Origin: Algoriphagus winogradskyi
Lineage (GTDB): Bacteria; Bacteroidota; Bacteroidia; Cytophagales; Cyclobacteriaceae
Assembly (NCBI RefSeq): GCF_900182815.1
Contig: NZ_FXUA01000001.1
Location: 496,001 to 560,000, forward strand
Direction of reading: 5' to 3'
Length of the DNA stretch: 64,000 nucleotides
Part shown: positions 18,304 through 28,765 of the stretch, in pieces
Layout: every line of letters begins with the position of its first letter
Numbering within the stretch: the first letter of the stretch is position 1
Notes under the pieces: model-generated
The model's database searches: none
Seen by the model: only the letters and a program-made list of their open reading frames with translations
Told to the model about the DNA's origin: nothing
Made by a program: the position numbers and the translations under genes

Positions 18304-19542
18304 ATGAAATCCCTCTACTCCTCCGCGATTTTCTTACTATCAGTTTTTGTTTTTTCTTCCTGCCATGATGAAATGAATTCTTCGTACACTTATCGGACAA
18401 TGATGCCCGTCTATTACGAAATGAGCGATATCAGGGCAAGAGTCATTACTACCGAGCCGGCACAACCGTTGGACAATCCTGGCAAAATCTACATTTATCA
18501 AGATTACCTTTTTATCAACGAACCCACAAAAGGTATTCACATACTGAATAATGAAAATCCTGCCAACCCTATCAATTTAAGCTTTATTCCAATTGCAGGT
18601 AACGTAGATTTAGCAGTAAACGGTAACATTCTTTATGCTGATAATTACGTCGACTTGTTGGCTTTTGACATTAGTAATATTGCAAACATTAAACTTATCA
18701 AAAGGATAGAAGATGTTTTTACTCATATGTATTACCATCAAACCGGTGAAATTATCACATTTAAGGACACCGTACTGACATCAGAAAACCCAAACTGGGG
18801 AGGAGAATTTTGGCTGATGAATTCCAGCATGAGCTTTTCTGCTAATTACTCCGCAGCGTCTCAAAGCTATGGTACAGGTGGATCCATGGCTAGATTCACA
18901 CTTTCTAATGAGCATCTTTACGCTGTAGACCAATCTACCTTACGGGTATTTGATGTTAAAACAGCTTCCAATCCCACTTTTGTAAAACCTATTGATTTGG
19001 GCTGGGGAATAGAAACTATTTTTCCTTTTCAGGACAAACTGTTCATAGGATCAAATGTAGGTATGCATATTTACGATGCGAGTACACCTAATTCCCCTAC
19101 TCGAATGGCTGTCTATGAGCACGTGCAAGCTTGCGATCCAGTCGTGGTTAATGAAGATTACGCCTTTGTAACCCTCAGAAATGGAACTGCATGCAATGGC
19201 GTGGATGAACTGCATGTCATCGATATTAATGACTTGTACAATCCAACACTAAAAAAATCTTACCCTATGCTTAATCCACACGGTTTAGGTTTGGCAGGAA
19301 ACTTTCTCTACATAGCGGAAGGTGCGCACGGTTTAAAAAGCTTCAATGCAACTGATGTTATGAACATAGATCAAAATCAACTTGAATTTTTGACCGATCA
19401 AAAGTCGGTCGATTTGATTCCGGGGCCTAAATCCCTAATTGTTATTGGCCCAGATGGCGTATGCCAATTTGACTACAGCAATCCAGCTAAACTGAAGAAA
19501 CTTAGCTGTATCCAAGTCACAAATCCTACCCAGTTTTATTGA
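18304..19542 (+). CDS. LVIVD-repeat lipoprotein
   Basis: A 412 aa lipoprotein (lipobox FSSC) made of beta-propeller-like LVIVD repeats. Repeated units read like YIYQDYLFINEPTKGIHILN, LLAFDISN, LRVFDVKT and LHVIDINDL, each with a DI-type turn followed by -NP-. Such proteins sit on the cell surface and have no known enzyme activity. It begins a two-gene unit with the barrel protein 8 bases downstream. Confidence 0.87.
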   Translation: MKSLYSSAIFLLSVFVFSSCHDEMNSSYTYRTMMPVYYEMSDIRARVITTEPAQPLDNPGKIYIYQDYLFINEPTKGIHILNNENPANPINLSFIPIAGNVDLAVNGNILYADNYVDLLAFDISNIANIKLIKRIEDVFTHMYYHQTGEIITFKDTVLTSENPNWGGEFWLMNSSMSFSANYSAASQSYGTGGSMARFTLSNEHLYAVDQSTLRVFDVKTASNPTFVKPIDLGWGIETIFPFQDKLFIGSNVGMHIYDASTPNSPTRMAVYEHVQACDPVVVNEDYAFVTLRNGTACNGVDELHVIDINDLYNPTLKKSYPMLNPHGLGLAGNFLYIAEGAHGLKSFNATDVMNIDQNQLEFLTDQKSVDLIPGPKSLIVIGPDGVCQFDYSNPAKLKKLSCIQVTNPTQFY

Positions 19543-19549
19543 TAGGTAG

Positions 19550-20173
19550 ATGTTTCGAAAAGCTAAACTCATATGTATTGGTTTACTATTCCTGAGTTTT
19601 AAAAGTCTGGCTCAGGAGAAGAAATATTTCGGGCAAACTGAAATTGGGATCTTATTTGGCAAAAGTGAGGAACAATGGGATGGAAGTCGTCAGCGGCGCT
19701 TTGATGTCAGCTTCATGACTTTTCATGGTGCTCATATCACCAAGAGTCACGTCGTCGGGTTTTCTCTAGGCATTGATCAATACGATGAGATCTCCGTCAT
19801 TCCTGTCGCTTTGGGATGGAGGGGATTTCTTGGAAAAGATGATAAACCAAAGCTTTTTGGAGGATTGGATATAGGAGGTGGCTCTACAATTTTGGAGAAA
19901 AAAATAGGCGATCAATGGAGTAAAAGCTGGTATGAAGGTGGTTTTTTAGTTAGTCCATCTGTAGGAATTAGCTTTCCTTCAAAAAAGGATAAAACTGCTC
20001 TTTCTTTCAGTTTCGCATACAAAAGACAACAAATCTCGCACTACTGGGGAACATTAATACAGCAAGGCTCTCAAGTCATTAAGAATGACAAACTCCCACC
20101 AGGCTATAACTCTCTGACAGAAAACAATTTCCTGTTTCGAAGCTTTGTATTCCGAGCAGGATTAATGTTTTAA
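19550..20173 (+). CDS. Putative outer-membrane beta-barrel protein
   Basis: A 207 aa exported protein with a signal peptide (residues 1-21, KSLAQ) and an opening strand EKKYFGQTEIGILFG. It has Gly-rich strands (GGLDIGGGS, SPSVGISFPS) and ends FVFRAGLMF, a barrel-type terminal strand. It lies 7 bases after the LVIVD lipoprotein, so the two are likely cotranscribed and may form one surface assembly. Its stop abuts the end of addB (convergent, no gap). Confidence 0.72.
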   Translation: MFRKAKLICIGLLFLSFKSLAQEKKYFGQTEIGILFGKSEEQWDGSRQRRFDVSFMTFHGAHITKSHVVGFSLGIDQYDEISVIPVALGWRGFLGKDDKPKLFGGLDIGGGSTILEKKIGDQWSKSWYEGGFLVSPSVGISFPSKKDKTALSFSFAYKRQQISHYWGTLIQQGSQVIKNDKLPPGYNSLTENNFLFRSFVFRAGLMF

Positions 20174-23011
20174 CTACCTACCACAAATCTCCCGATACGC
20201 ACAGTACTCGCATTTCTTCACATCTTCCGTTTGATTAAATTGCTTCTGAGGATCATAGATTTCACCAATAAGACTGGAAAGTCCACCTTCAAAAGTCTCT
20301 GCATACTCACGGTAATCTTGAATTTCCTCTTTATCCAGCATCAAAAAAGGATTGAAGTTAGCATCATAAATCTCCTTGATGTTGAAAATCCCAGGTTTTA
20401 AAGCTTTCCTAACGGTAGGATTTTCTGATTGGAAAAGCTTGGCATAGAGCATAGTTTGCATTGCGGCCTTATTGCGCTTTTTGTCATCTCTATCAAAAAA
20501 TGACTCAATCGTGGTGACCTTCTTATTGTCCTTTCCAGTCTTATAATCTATCAGTCGGATCACGCCATCCTTTTCATCTACACGATCAATAAAACCTCCA
20601 ATAGCAATATTTTGAATTCCATCCACCGTCTCGACAGGAATTCCTGCTTGGTATTTACGTTCCAAGTTCAGCACTTTAAAATCACCGTTTGCCTGATCAT
20701 ATTTCAAAATAGCTTTGATATACTTGATCATAATAGCTCTCGCTATCTGCAACTGACCGCTTAGCGTAAGCTTGTCGATGGACTCAGCCTCATAAAAATC
20801 CACAATCGCAGCATCTACGGCTGTAGGAATAGTATCCTTCAATCGCTCAATGGTATGTGTATCGATTAACCGGAATGCATTTCCTTCGTCGGGCTTGTAT
20901 AGCAACTCTATAGCTTTATGAAGCATGGAGCCAAAAGTCGAAGCGTCGATTTCGGTCACAACTTCTTCTTTTTCCTTCAAACCAGCTACGTATCGAAAGT
21001 AAAATCTAAGACTGCAATCCAAGTAGGAATTCAGCGCCGAAGCTGAAAAAGAAATCTGCTCATTGGGATTTGGATTAGTCAAAACGTAGCGTCTCAGACT
21101 ATTCAAAATCTCTGGTGTTTTCTCTATCGTAATGGCCTTACCAGGAGTCAAATCAACCGGAACCAAAACTGCAGCGGGATGCTCAACACCGATTTCGGCC
21201 TGCATCTGTTGGATAAAACGGCTCATTTCTCCGGCTTTTCCTTGATCTGAAGCCGTAGTATAAATAAGATGAACTTCCTCAGCCTGATGAAGCAAACGGT
21301 AAAAAGTATAGGCATAAATCGCATCGTTCTGCTCCTGAACCGGTAGCCCAAAAGCCCTCCTCAAATTGAAAGGAATCATAGAATTGATCCCGCCGCCTGG
21401 AGGAAAACTACCTTCATTTACATCACAAATAATCACCCTGCGAAAGTCCAAATTTCTGGATTCCAACACCCCCATGATTTGTAATCCTTCCAGAGGTTCG
21501 CCTTCGAAAGGCAATTTGATTTCCCTGAAAAGCTGGCGAAAAAGTTTCAGGTAGAAATCTGCCCTTACATTCCCTGGAGCATTCTTTGCAAACACATCGC
21601 GGATTCTTGTCAATTGCTTAAAAGCCTGAAAAAGATAACTTCGCTGGATAGTATCATTTTCCAAACTCTGAGCAAGAAACTGCATCAGCTCACCGAGATA
21701 GGCAAATAGCTCGGCGGCTTCCACTTTTCTGAATACCAATGCAAATAACTCCCCGCCTTTCGCGAGCTCGTCTGCATTGACCTCCACGAGGTTTTTTCCT
21801 TTTATATCTTGAAGTATTTCCCTCACAAACTTTCCATCTACTTCTTTCAAATAAGAAAATGACAGTAAGTCGGTAATAGGCTTGTGATAGAAAAATACAC
21901 CCTCCTCTTTCACTCGCAAATACCGCTGCAAATCCAACACTGCATCCAAGAAGGAAAATATCGGTGCATTCCTGATGGGATAACCCATCGTCACGTTCAG
22001 CTTTTGAATGGATTCAGGGAGGGAATGCAATACTGGAAAAAGCAATTGCTCATCTGGAAGAATAATAACTGTTTCCTCTAATCGCTCATTATTCGGAATA
22101 GATTCGGTAATCTTTGAAACTAGATTCGCCTGATTGATTTTGAGCGGAATAGAATAGCTTTTGATGAGATTGGCTTTTTCTCTGATTTTGTTTGGAATGA
22201 CTTCTGGAAAAGTAGGCCCGAGAATAGAATCCTTTCTATAGTCTCTGAAAAATAAACCTGCTTCTTGGCGCTTGTCATCCAAATAATAGGAGTCTAGATC
22301 CCAGTAGATTTTTGCACCAAACTCTTTGACATAATGCTTGATGAGTTTCTCTTCTGCAAGTGTAAAAGCGTTGAAACCAAGGAAATAAAACTGTTTTTTA
22401 GGTTTTTGAATCTCGTTTAATTTTTCAGCAACTGACCTGTAAATCCTGCCAGAATAGCTCATTCCAGCTGTGGTCAGATTAGCTTGGAACTGAGCATAAA
22501 GCTGTTCCAGAATTTGCCAGAATTTCAAAAACTTAATACGCTCTGCTTCTGTCTGATTTTTAAACGATTTCCAAAATCTCGAGATCAACTCCACTTGCTC
22601 CACAGAGAGAAAACTCAAATCGGTTTCAAACTCCTTGATATCAGCCAGGTTGCTATACACCCATTTTGCATCCGCAAGAAACTGGTCTAAGTCATTGAAG
22701 TCTTTCAAAATCAACTCACCCCAAAAGTAAAAGCGATCAAAATCCTCCGGTTCAGGTTGCAGAGTTTTATAAACTTCATACAATTCAAATATCAAACTCA
22801 ACTCGTCAGAAGGCCTTTCGCCAGCTTGAGTATAGAAAATCTCCTCTATCGTCTTAACCTCCGGCATCCAAGTCGGGGTATCGATGAGTGTCCCTAGATG
22901 CTGGGTGAAAAACAGCCCTGCACGCCTATTTGGCAGGACAATGATCATATCCCGAAGAGATTGACCTGAGTTCAATAAATCTTCTGCTGTATTTTTTAAA
23001 AAACTATTCAT
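20174..23011 (-). CDS. addB: AddB-like PD-(D/E)XK nuclease/helicase subunit
   Basis: A 945 aa partner of AddA in double-strand-break end processing for recombination. The N-terminus holds an inactive helicase-like part (VLPNRRAGLFFTQHL). The C-terminus has the PD-(D/E)XK nuclease with RLIDYKTGK. An iron-sulfur cluster site is formed by an earlier Cys (SYLDCSLRFYFRY) and the final CEYCAYREIC, as in AddB. It follows addA in the same direction with an 82 base gap. Assignment rests on this pairing and the Fe-S site. Confidence 0.87.
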   Translation of the reverse strand: MNSFLKNTAEDLLNSGQSLRDMIIVLPNRRAGLFFTQHLGTLIDTPTWMPEVKTIEEIFYTQAGERPSDELSLIFELYEVYKTLQPEPEDFDRFYFWGELILKDFNDLDQFLADAKWVYSNLADIKEFETDLSFLSVEQVELISRFWKSFKNQTEAERIKFLKFWQILEQLYAQFQANLTTAGMSYSGRIYRSVAEKLNEIQKPKKQFYFLGFNAFTLAEEKLIKHYVKEFGAKIYWDLDSYYLDDKRQEAGLFFRDYRKDSILGPTFPEVIPNKIREKANLIKSYSIPLKINQANLVSKITESIPNNERLEETVIILPDEQLLFPVLHSLPESIQKLNVTMGYPIRNAPIFSFLDAVLDLQRYLRVKEEGVFFYHKPITDLLSFSYLKEVDGKFVREILQDIKGKNLVEVNADELAKGGELFALVFRKVEAAELFAYLGELMQFLAQSLENDTIQRSYLFQAFKQLTRIRDVFAKNAPGNVRADFYLKLFRQLFREIKLPFEGEPLEGLQIMGVLESRNLDFRRVIICDVNEGSFPPGGGINSMIPFNLRRAFGLPVQEQNDAIYAYTFYRLLHQAEEVHLIYTTASDQGKAGEMSRFIQQMQAEIGVEHPAAVLVPVDLTPGKAITIEKTPEILNSLRRYVLTNPNPNEQISFSASALNSYLDCSLRFYFRYVAGLKEKEEVVTEIDASTFGSMLHKAIELLYKPDEGNAFRLIDTHTIERLKDTIPTAVDAAIVDFYEAESIDKLTLSGQLQIARAIMIKYIKAILKYDQANGDFKVLNLERKYQAGIPVETVDGIQNIAIGGFIDRVDEKDGVIRLIDYKTGKDNKKVTTIESFFDRDDKKRNKAAMQTMLYAKLFQSENPTVRKALKPGIFNIKEIYDANFNPFLMLDKEEIQDYREYAETFEGGLSSLIGEIYDPQKQFNQTEDVKKCEYCAYREICGR

Positions 23012-23093
23012 CTGTTGTAGTTGTTTTTTGACGGTCAGATGGAATGTCCAAAGTAATCATCCCATTTGTTGAGAATGTCATCATATGGACATT

Positions 23094-26000
23094 TCATTGA
23101 ATTTCAAAAATTTCTGTGGGCTCTAAATAACAAAGGAAACCTTGCGTAGGCAGTTGGGTTAGTTTATGAACCAAATCCATATATTCCTTCACTTGTGCTT
23201 GATGTTTGGAGGCTTTCTCTCCCGTTTTAAAATCAATCACCATGGCTTGATTCTCTCCTACCAAAATCCGGTCTGGACGCTTCTGCTTTCCGCCAGGAAG
23301 TAGAATCCCTTGCTCAGACATCGCTTGAAAATCATCGGAATACCAAGTTTTGAATTGAGGTAACTGAAATAATTCGATAAGTTGAGAATTGATCACTTGT
23401 TGAGTTTCCTGATCTATTCTTCCTTCAAAAACAAAGGACTGAAGTATTTCCAAGGCCATTTCCATGGATCGGGCCTCCTCTAAAATTTCATGGATCAAAA
23501 CTCCCAACCTGCGTTGTTCACGGGCTTGAATTCCATTTTCAGAAAAATCCCAGGCGTATTCACGGGTTTTCAACTTCTCCCTCCAGTCGGTAGAATTCCA
23601 GTTCAGCTGCACAACTTCATTTTCTGCAACTACCTTTTTATCCGAATATCCTGGCCATTCTCCCCAGTCAAATACTAAATTTTCCTCATCCCAAAATTCA
23701 GAGGAGGATTGAGTAGGTATGGAAAATCCCTGCCTGAATAAAGTGTATAATATATTTCCGGATTGCTTCAGATTAACAATTCCTTTTGAAGTCTGTGTAA
23801 AATCAGCAAATCCATACAACACTTCTTCTGCCCGGGTAAATGCCACATAAAGCATATTCAGGGTGTCCAAGTAGGCCAACCTCACCTCATCCCCATACAT
23901 TTCTACAAACTCAGAATCTACCAGCGATGATTGATGTGTTAAGGGAAGCACTGTTGTGAGCGTATCAGAAATAGCATACTCACTCCAAATAATAGGTGCC
24001 TGAAGTCCGCTTGCCACAATCTTCCAATCTAAGTAAGGCATGATCACTGCTTTGTATTGCAAGCCTTTGGATTTGTGAATGGTCAAAATTCGCATCGCAT
24101 TGTGGTTCTCAGGAATCTTCACGGTTCGTTTGAATTGATTCAGCTCCCACCAATCCAAAAATCCCTGCAAATCAGCCCGGTTCTTTTTCACAAAATCGAA
24201 AGCTGCTTCTTTCACACCCGAAACGTAAGCTAAATCCACCTTTCGCTCATACACATCCAAAAACTTAATAATTTCCTCTACCTGCTCCATCAGAGGCAAC
24301 TGAAGATAAGGATTGAGATGATCGATTAAATAGCGTTGCTTGTCTAGTAATTCAGCTGGTAGAGAATTTTTCTCAAAAAGCTCATGGCTGTAGTCCAATT
24401 CATGGATCAGCGCATAATAGAACCAGAAGGTTTTCAAAGGCACCAAATCGGCAGGATTCCCCAAATACTGAAGCAATGCAATCACAGCTTTTACAGCGGA
24501 AGATTTGGTCAAGAACAATGACTCCTCAGAGAGCACATCAAAGCAATAACCGCTGTCGGGATTTTCCTGGGCATAGGTCATTATTTTGTCAGCGATGTCC
24601 GCACCTTGCTGGTTTTTCCTCACGAGAAAAGCAATATCTCTTGGCTCATAGCCTTTGTCTTGTAGCTCCTTTATGATAGGAATTAATTTATCCAAAACTC
24701 CGTCACCTTCTTCATCTTCCTCCTCATCTTCGCTTGTGTCATATGAACTTCTCGCTGGCTTTTGAGTAAATTCAAGATGGATCTTTCCCTGAAACCCCAG
24801 TTCCAATTTCTTCTTTGGAACGTCTTGTTTTACTCCGGAAAAAGCATCTGAAAGCAAGTTAAAAGCATCCACTTTAAATTCTGAATTTATTCCTTCCTGC
24901 ATTAATTCAGGCAAAGCTTCGAATAGGGAATTATTAAAAGAAACTACTTTAGGTAAGCTCCGAAAGTTTACCGATAAGTTTTTGATATTCTGATAGTTTT
25001 CAGCTATTTGTTCTTGTACTTCATGAAGCAATAATTCCAGCCTCCCTCCCCGCCATCTATAGATAGATTGCTTCACATCCCCTACGAGCAGATTGGTGTT
25101 CATCGTGCCCAGTGAATTGACCAAAAGTGGTTTGAAACTAGACCATTGAAATTCGGAGGTATCCTGAAACTCATCGATCAAAAAATTCCGATACTGATTC
25201 CCGATTTTCTCATAAATAAATGGCGCATCATTTCCGGCCACTATTCCTTTCAAGAAGTCATTCACATCCGAAATCATCAAGATACTTTCCTCATCTTTCA
25301 ATTCTCGAAGCTCATGAAGTAGATTTCTAAAAACTCCAAATGCATTCAAGTTACGACTCAAAGCCGTCAGCGTATTCCATTGCGTGAGCAAAGCAGGGAG
25401 CTTAAAAATCAACTCAATTAACCCAGCTTCTGCAGCAGATCTGATCTCATCTTTCCTTTTGCTGGTCCCAGCATACCATTTATCCGCATCGGGAAGATCC
25501 CGTTTCATCACATCTGTTAGCGATGGAATCGGCATCTTTTCATCTCCCAACTGATCAAATCGCTTTGCAAATGAACTAGCCCCACCTTTAAAATCTGTCC
25601 AATCTAAGCCATGACTGATTCTAATCTCATTCGCTTGTTTCTTGATCTTCAAAGCCTCAGCGACCAACTCATCTTTTTGTCCTTTAATAACTTTTCTAAA
25701 TTCTCCCAAAAATCCATCTTGGGCTATGGTGGCTTCAAAAAGTGATTGATGCGCTTTGAAACTCTCCTTAAATATCTCGTTTCCAAGACCTCCCAAAGCA
25801 GATCGAATATCCCAACTTTTCCCCTCTTCAATCCGCTCTTCGGCATATTCTGTGAGCCATTTCTTTAAATTGGCATCTGAAGAAACCTGCTCCACTACTC
25901 GATCAACCAAGCGATTCAGAACCGCAGGCTGGTCTAATTCCAGTTCGAATTTCGCCTGCAAATCCATCTCCTTTGCAAAGGATCGAATCACACGCTGAAA

Positions 26001-26342
26001 AAAGGAATCGATCGTGCTAACAGCGAAATAGCCATAGCCATGCAAAATATCCAGCAATGTTTCTCTGGCTGCATTTTTCAATCCTTCTTCAGAAAGACTT
26101 AACGCATCCATCAACTCCTGATCTAGGAATTCTGAAGGCCTGATCTCCTTACTCAACCGTGTAAGATCTTTCAAAATACGCTCTTTCATCTCCTGTGTAG
26201 CCTTATTGGTAAAGGTCACAGCAAGGATTTGCTTGAAAGCATGCGGGCTTTTAAGGGCAAGTTTGAGGTACTCCAGCGTTAGCGTGTAGGTTTTTCCTGA
26301 GCCAGCTGAGGATTTATAAATGATAAAGGGTCTTTGATCCAT
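23094..26342 (-). CDS. addA: AddA-like UvrD-family helicase-nuclease
   Basis: A 1082 aa superfamily 1A helicase with a C-terminal nuclease. It has Walker A SSAGSGKT (11-18), Walker B FLIDEFQDTS, motif IV RWRGG, motif VI LYVAFTRAEEVLYG, and the RecB-type nuclease motif MVIDFKTGEK near the C-terminus. Together with AddB it forms the DNA end-resection complex for RecA loading; Bacteroidota commonly use AddAB instead of RecBCD. It is the first gene of the addA-addB pair. Confidence 0.92.
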   Translation of the reverse strand: MDQRPFIIYKSSAGSGKTYTLTLEYLKLALKSPHAFKQILAVTFTNKATQEMKERILKDLTRLSKEIRPSEFLDQELMDALSLSEEGLKNAARETLLDILHGYGYFAVSTIDSFFQRVIRSFAKEMDLQAKFELELDQPAVLNRLVDRVVEQVSSDANLKKWLTEYAEERIEEGKSWDIRSALGGLGNEIFKESFKAHQSLFEATIAQDGFLGEFRKVIKGQKDELVAEALKIKKQANEIRISHGLDWTDFKGGASSFAKRFDQLGDEKMPIPSLTDVMKRDLPDADKWYAGTSKRKDEIRSAAEAGLIELIFKLPALLTQWNTLTALSRNLNAFGVFRNLLHELRELKDEESILMISDVNDFLKGIVAGNDAPFIYEKIGNQYRNFLIDEFQDTSEFQWSSFKPLLVNSLGTMNTNLLVGDVKQSIYRWRGGRLELLLHEVQEQIAENYQNIKNLSVNFRSLPKVVSFNNSLFEALPELMQEGINSEFKVDAFNLLSDAFSGVKQDVPKKKLELGFQGKIHLEFTQKPARSSYDTSEDEEEDEEGDGVLDKLIPIIKELQDKGYEPRDIAFLVRKNQQGADIADKIMTYAQENPDSGYCFDVLSEESLFLTKSSAVKAVIALLQYLGNPADLVPLKTFWFYYALIHELDYSHELFEKNSLPAELLDKQRYLIDHLNPYLQLPLMEQVEEIIKFLDVYERKVDLAYVSGVKEAAFDFVKKNRADLQGFLDWWELNQFKRTVKIPENHNAMRILTIHKSKGLQYKAVIMPYLDWKIVASGLQAPIIWSEYAISDTLTTVLPLTHQSSLVDSEFVEMYGDEVRLAYLDTLNMLYVAFTRAEEVLYGFADFTQTSKGIVNLKQSGNILYTLFRQGFSIPTQSSSEFWDEENLVFDWGEWPGYSDKKVVAENEVVQLNWNSTDWREKLKTREYAWDFSENGIQAREQRRLGVLIHEILEEARSMEMALEILQSFVFEGRIDQETQQVINSQLIELFQLPQFKTWYSDDFQAMSEQGILLPGGKQKRPDRILVGENQAMVIDFKTGEKASKHQAQVKEYMDLVHKLTQLPTQGFLCYLEPTEIFEIQ

Positions 26343-26515
26343 ATAGAAAAAGTAAGGGAACTAAGATAAGGAAGGAAGTCAGTTTCAAGGCTATTGAATT
26401 CAAGCTTTGACGAATATTGTCGGATAAAAATGCAGCAAGTTCACCAGTTCAATGTTTAATAAAGTCTTGGATTTAGCAATGATTTTTCGATCTTTTAACC
26501 TCAAACCCATAACCT

Positions 26516-28669
26516 ATGTACAAACCTATTTATCTGTCAGCCATACTTTGGATCTGCTTTACAGTTTCTTCTCTAGCCAATGACGGCTACAAACTATGGC
26601 TGGATTATCAGCCTATCAGCGATTCCCAATTAAAGTCTCAAGTCGAACCTTTGCTCTCTGGGGTTTACTTTTTCGGGGAAAATCCGACCTACGAAGCCAT
26701 ACGAAATGAGCTGAATCTAGCTTCCAAAAGTATGCTTGGCAAAAGTCCGATTTACACTAAAGAGCGATTGCAAAACACAAAGCTTTGGATAGGTACACGA
26801 GAGCAACTTTCGCAGGTCCTATCTCTTGATCAACAAACCGAAATCAAGGAATTAGGAACCGAAGGATACTGGAGAGGCCAAATAGAACTGGATGGAAAAT
26901 CCTTTTATGCCATCGTGGGAAACCGCCCTATCGGAGCACTTTACGGTGTCTATAATTGGCTAAATTCTATTCAAAGTACAACTTTCGATAAGTCCATAGA
27001 AATAACTGACAGTCCGAAGATTAAACTTAGAATGTTAAACCATTGGGACAACTTGGATCGCACCGTAGAAAGAGGCTATGCAGGATTTTCTATTTGGGAT
27101 TGGCATAAGCTTCCAGGCTACGTTGATCCACGCTATACTGACTATGCCAGAGCCAATGCATCTATCGGAATTAACGCAGTTTCGCTAACTAATGTGAATG
27201 CAAATGCCTTGATTTTGACCACCGATTTCATGAAAAAAGTGAAGGTGTTGGCAGATATTTTCAGACCATATGGCATCAAAGTTTTTCTTACCGCCCGATT
27301 CTCCGCACCGATTCAACTCGATGGTCTGAAGACAGCTGATCCATTGGATCCAGAAGTGATTGCTTTCTGGAAAAAGAAGACCGATGAGATCTATTCTTTT
27401 ATTCCGGATTTTGGAGGATTTCTTGTTAAAGCAAATTCCGAAGGACAACCCGGTCCGCATGAATATGGAAGAAATCATGCCGAAGGAGCAAATATGCTGG
27501 CTGATGCACTAGCGCCTCACGGAGGAGTTTTAATATGGAGAGCTTTTGTCTATTCACACGAAGATGATGTGGACAGACACATGCAGGCAAATAATGAGTT
27601 TGAGCCTTTGGATGGAAAATTCAAAGACAATGTGATCATTCAAATCAAAAACGGCGCGATAGATTTCCAACCGCGAGAGCCTGTTCACCCACTTTATGGT
27701 GCGATTAACAAAACCAATGTAGGCATGGAATTCCAGATCACTCAGGAATACTTGGGTCAAGCTACCAATCTTGTGTACCTCGCTCCTATGTGGGAAGAAG
27801 TGCTCAAAACGAAAACCTTTCGCCCAACTCCTAACTCGACAATTGCAAGTATATTGGAAGGAAAAGAAAGCGGTCAGAAACTGACCTTAATCGCTGGAGT
27901 TTCCAATATTGGAACAGATCGAAACTGGACTGGTCATTTATTTGGACAGTCAAACTGGTATGCTTTTGGACGACAGGCGTGGGATCCAAATCTGGAATCC
28001 AAGCAAATCGCAGATGAATGGATCAAACTGACATTTGGCACAAACCCCGATGTGCTGTCAAAAATTGAAGATATCATGCTTTCGTCTCATGAAGCAGCTG
28101 TGGATTATATGACTCCTCTTGGTTTGCACCATATTATGGGCAGAAGCCATCATTATGGACCTGGACCTTGGGTGATGGGCGGCAGAGCTGATTGGACTGC
28201 CCCATATTATCATAATGCCGATAGCTTGGGAATTGGATTTGACAGAACCACTGCCGGAAGTGGAGCCCTTGATCAATACGCTCCTGAGGTCGCTAAAGCA
28301 TGGTCAGATCCACATCAGATCCCTGAGAAATACTTGCTGTGGTTCCACCATGTGCCTTGGGATTTTAAACTCAAAGACGGAAACACACTTTGGGAAGGAA
28401 TCGCCTATCACTACGACAGAGGGGTAAAAAAAGTAAGGAAAATGCAGGAAATTTGGGCAAGTCTGGAATCGGAAATTGATCCTGCTGAGTTTGAACATGT
28501 GCGACAACTTTTGGAAGTTCAGAAAGAGGAAGCTGAATGGTGGAGAAACGCTTGCTTGCTATACTTCCAAACCTTCTCTAACCGTCCATTTCCAACTGAC
28601 ATAGAGCAACCTGAGGGAGATTTGGAATATTACAAAAGTCTTCAATTTCCAAATGCTCCGGGGATATAG
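26516..28669 (+). CDS. aguA: GH67 alpha-glucuronidase
   Basis: A 717 aa exported glycoside hydrolase that removes 4-O-methyl-glucuronic acid from xylan oligosaccharides. A signal peptide covers residues 1-21. The N-terminal domain is followed by the catalytic barrel, with the conserved patch GPHEYGRNHAEGANM around residues 310-325, and a helical C-terminal domain. Length fits the family. No xylanase lies beside it, so it probably acts with enzymes encoded elsewhere. Confidence 0.94.
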   Translation: MYKPIYLSAILWICFTVSSLANDGYKLWLDYQPISDSQLKSQVEPLLSGVYFFGENPTYEAIRNELNLASKSMLGKSPIYTKERLQNTKLWIGTREQLSQVLSLDQQTEIKELGTEGYWRGQIELDGKSFYAIVGNRPIGALYGVYNWLNSIQSTTFDKSIEITDSPKIKLRMLNHWDNLDRTVERGYAGFSIWDWHKLPGYVDPRYTDYARANASIGINAVSLTNVNANALILTTDFMKKVKVLADIFRPYGIKVFLTARFSAPIQLDGLKTADPLDPEVIAFWKKKTDEIYSFIPDFGGFLVKANSEGQPGPHEYGRNHAEGANMLADALAPHGGVLIWRAFVYSHEDDVDRHMQANNEFEPLDGKFKDNVIIQIKNGAIDFQPREPVHPLYGAINKTNVGMEFQITQEYLGQATNLVYLAPMWEEVLKTKTFRPTPNSTIASILEGKESGQKLTLIAGVSNIGTDRNWTGHLFGQSNWYAFGRQAWDPNLESKQIADEWIKLTFGTNPDVLSKIEDIMLSSHEAAVDYMTPLGLHHIMGRSHHYGPGPWVMGGRADWTAPYYHNADSLGIGFDRTTAGSGALDQYAPEVAKAWSDPHQIPEKYLLWFHHVPWDFKLKDGNTLWEGIAYHYDRGVKKVRKMQEIWASLESEIDPAEFEHVRQLLEVQKEEAEWWRNACLLYFQTFSNRPFPTDIEQPEGDLEYYKSLQFPNAPGI

Positions 28670-28764
28670 AATTTGAAATTATTCATTTGAGATTTGAAAT
28701 TTCCTCGGAAATAGGCACTAATCGTTAACTAGTTCGGTTAATTTCAAATCTCAAACTTCAAATT
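28670..28764 (+). promoter_or_regulatory. Long imperfect hairpin before the VOC gene
   Basis: A perfect 16 bp inverted repeat, TTTGAGATTTGAAATT (28686-28701) and AATTTCAAATCTCAAA (28740-28755), has a 38 base loop. Outer arms AATTTGAA (28670-28677) and TTCAAATT (28757-28764) extend it. It begins one base before the end of aguA and ends one base before the VOC start codon. It has no T-tract in the usual place, so it may be a transcript-end or leader structure. Confidence 0.55.
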
Positions 28765-28765
28765 T

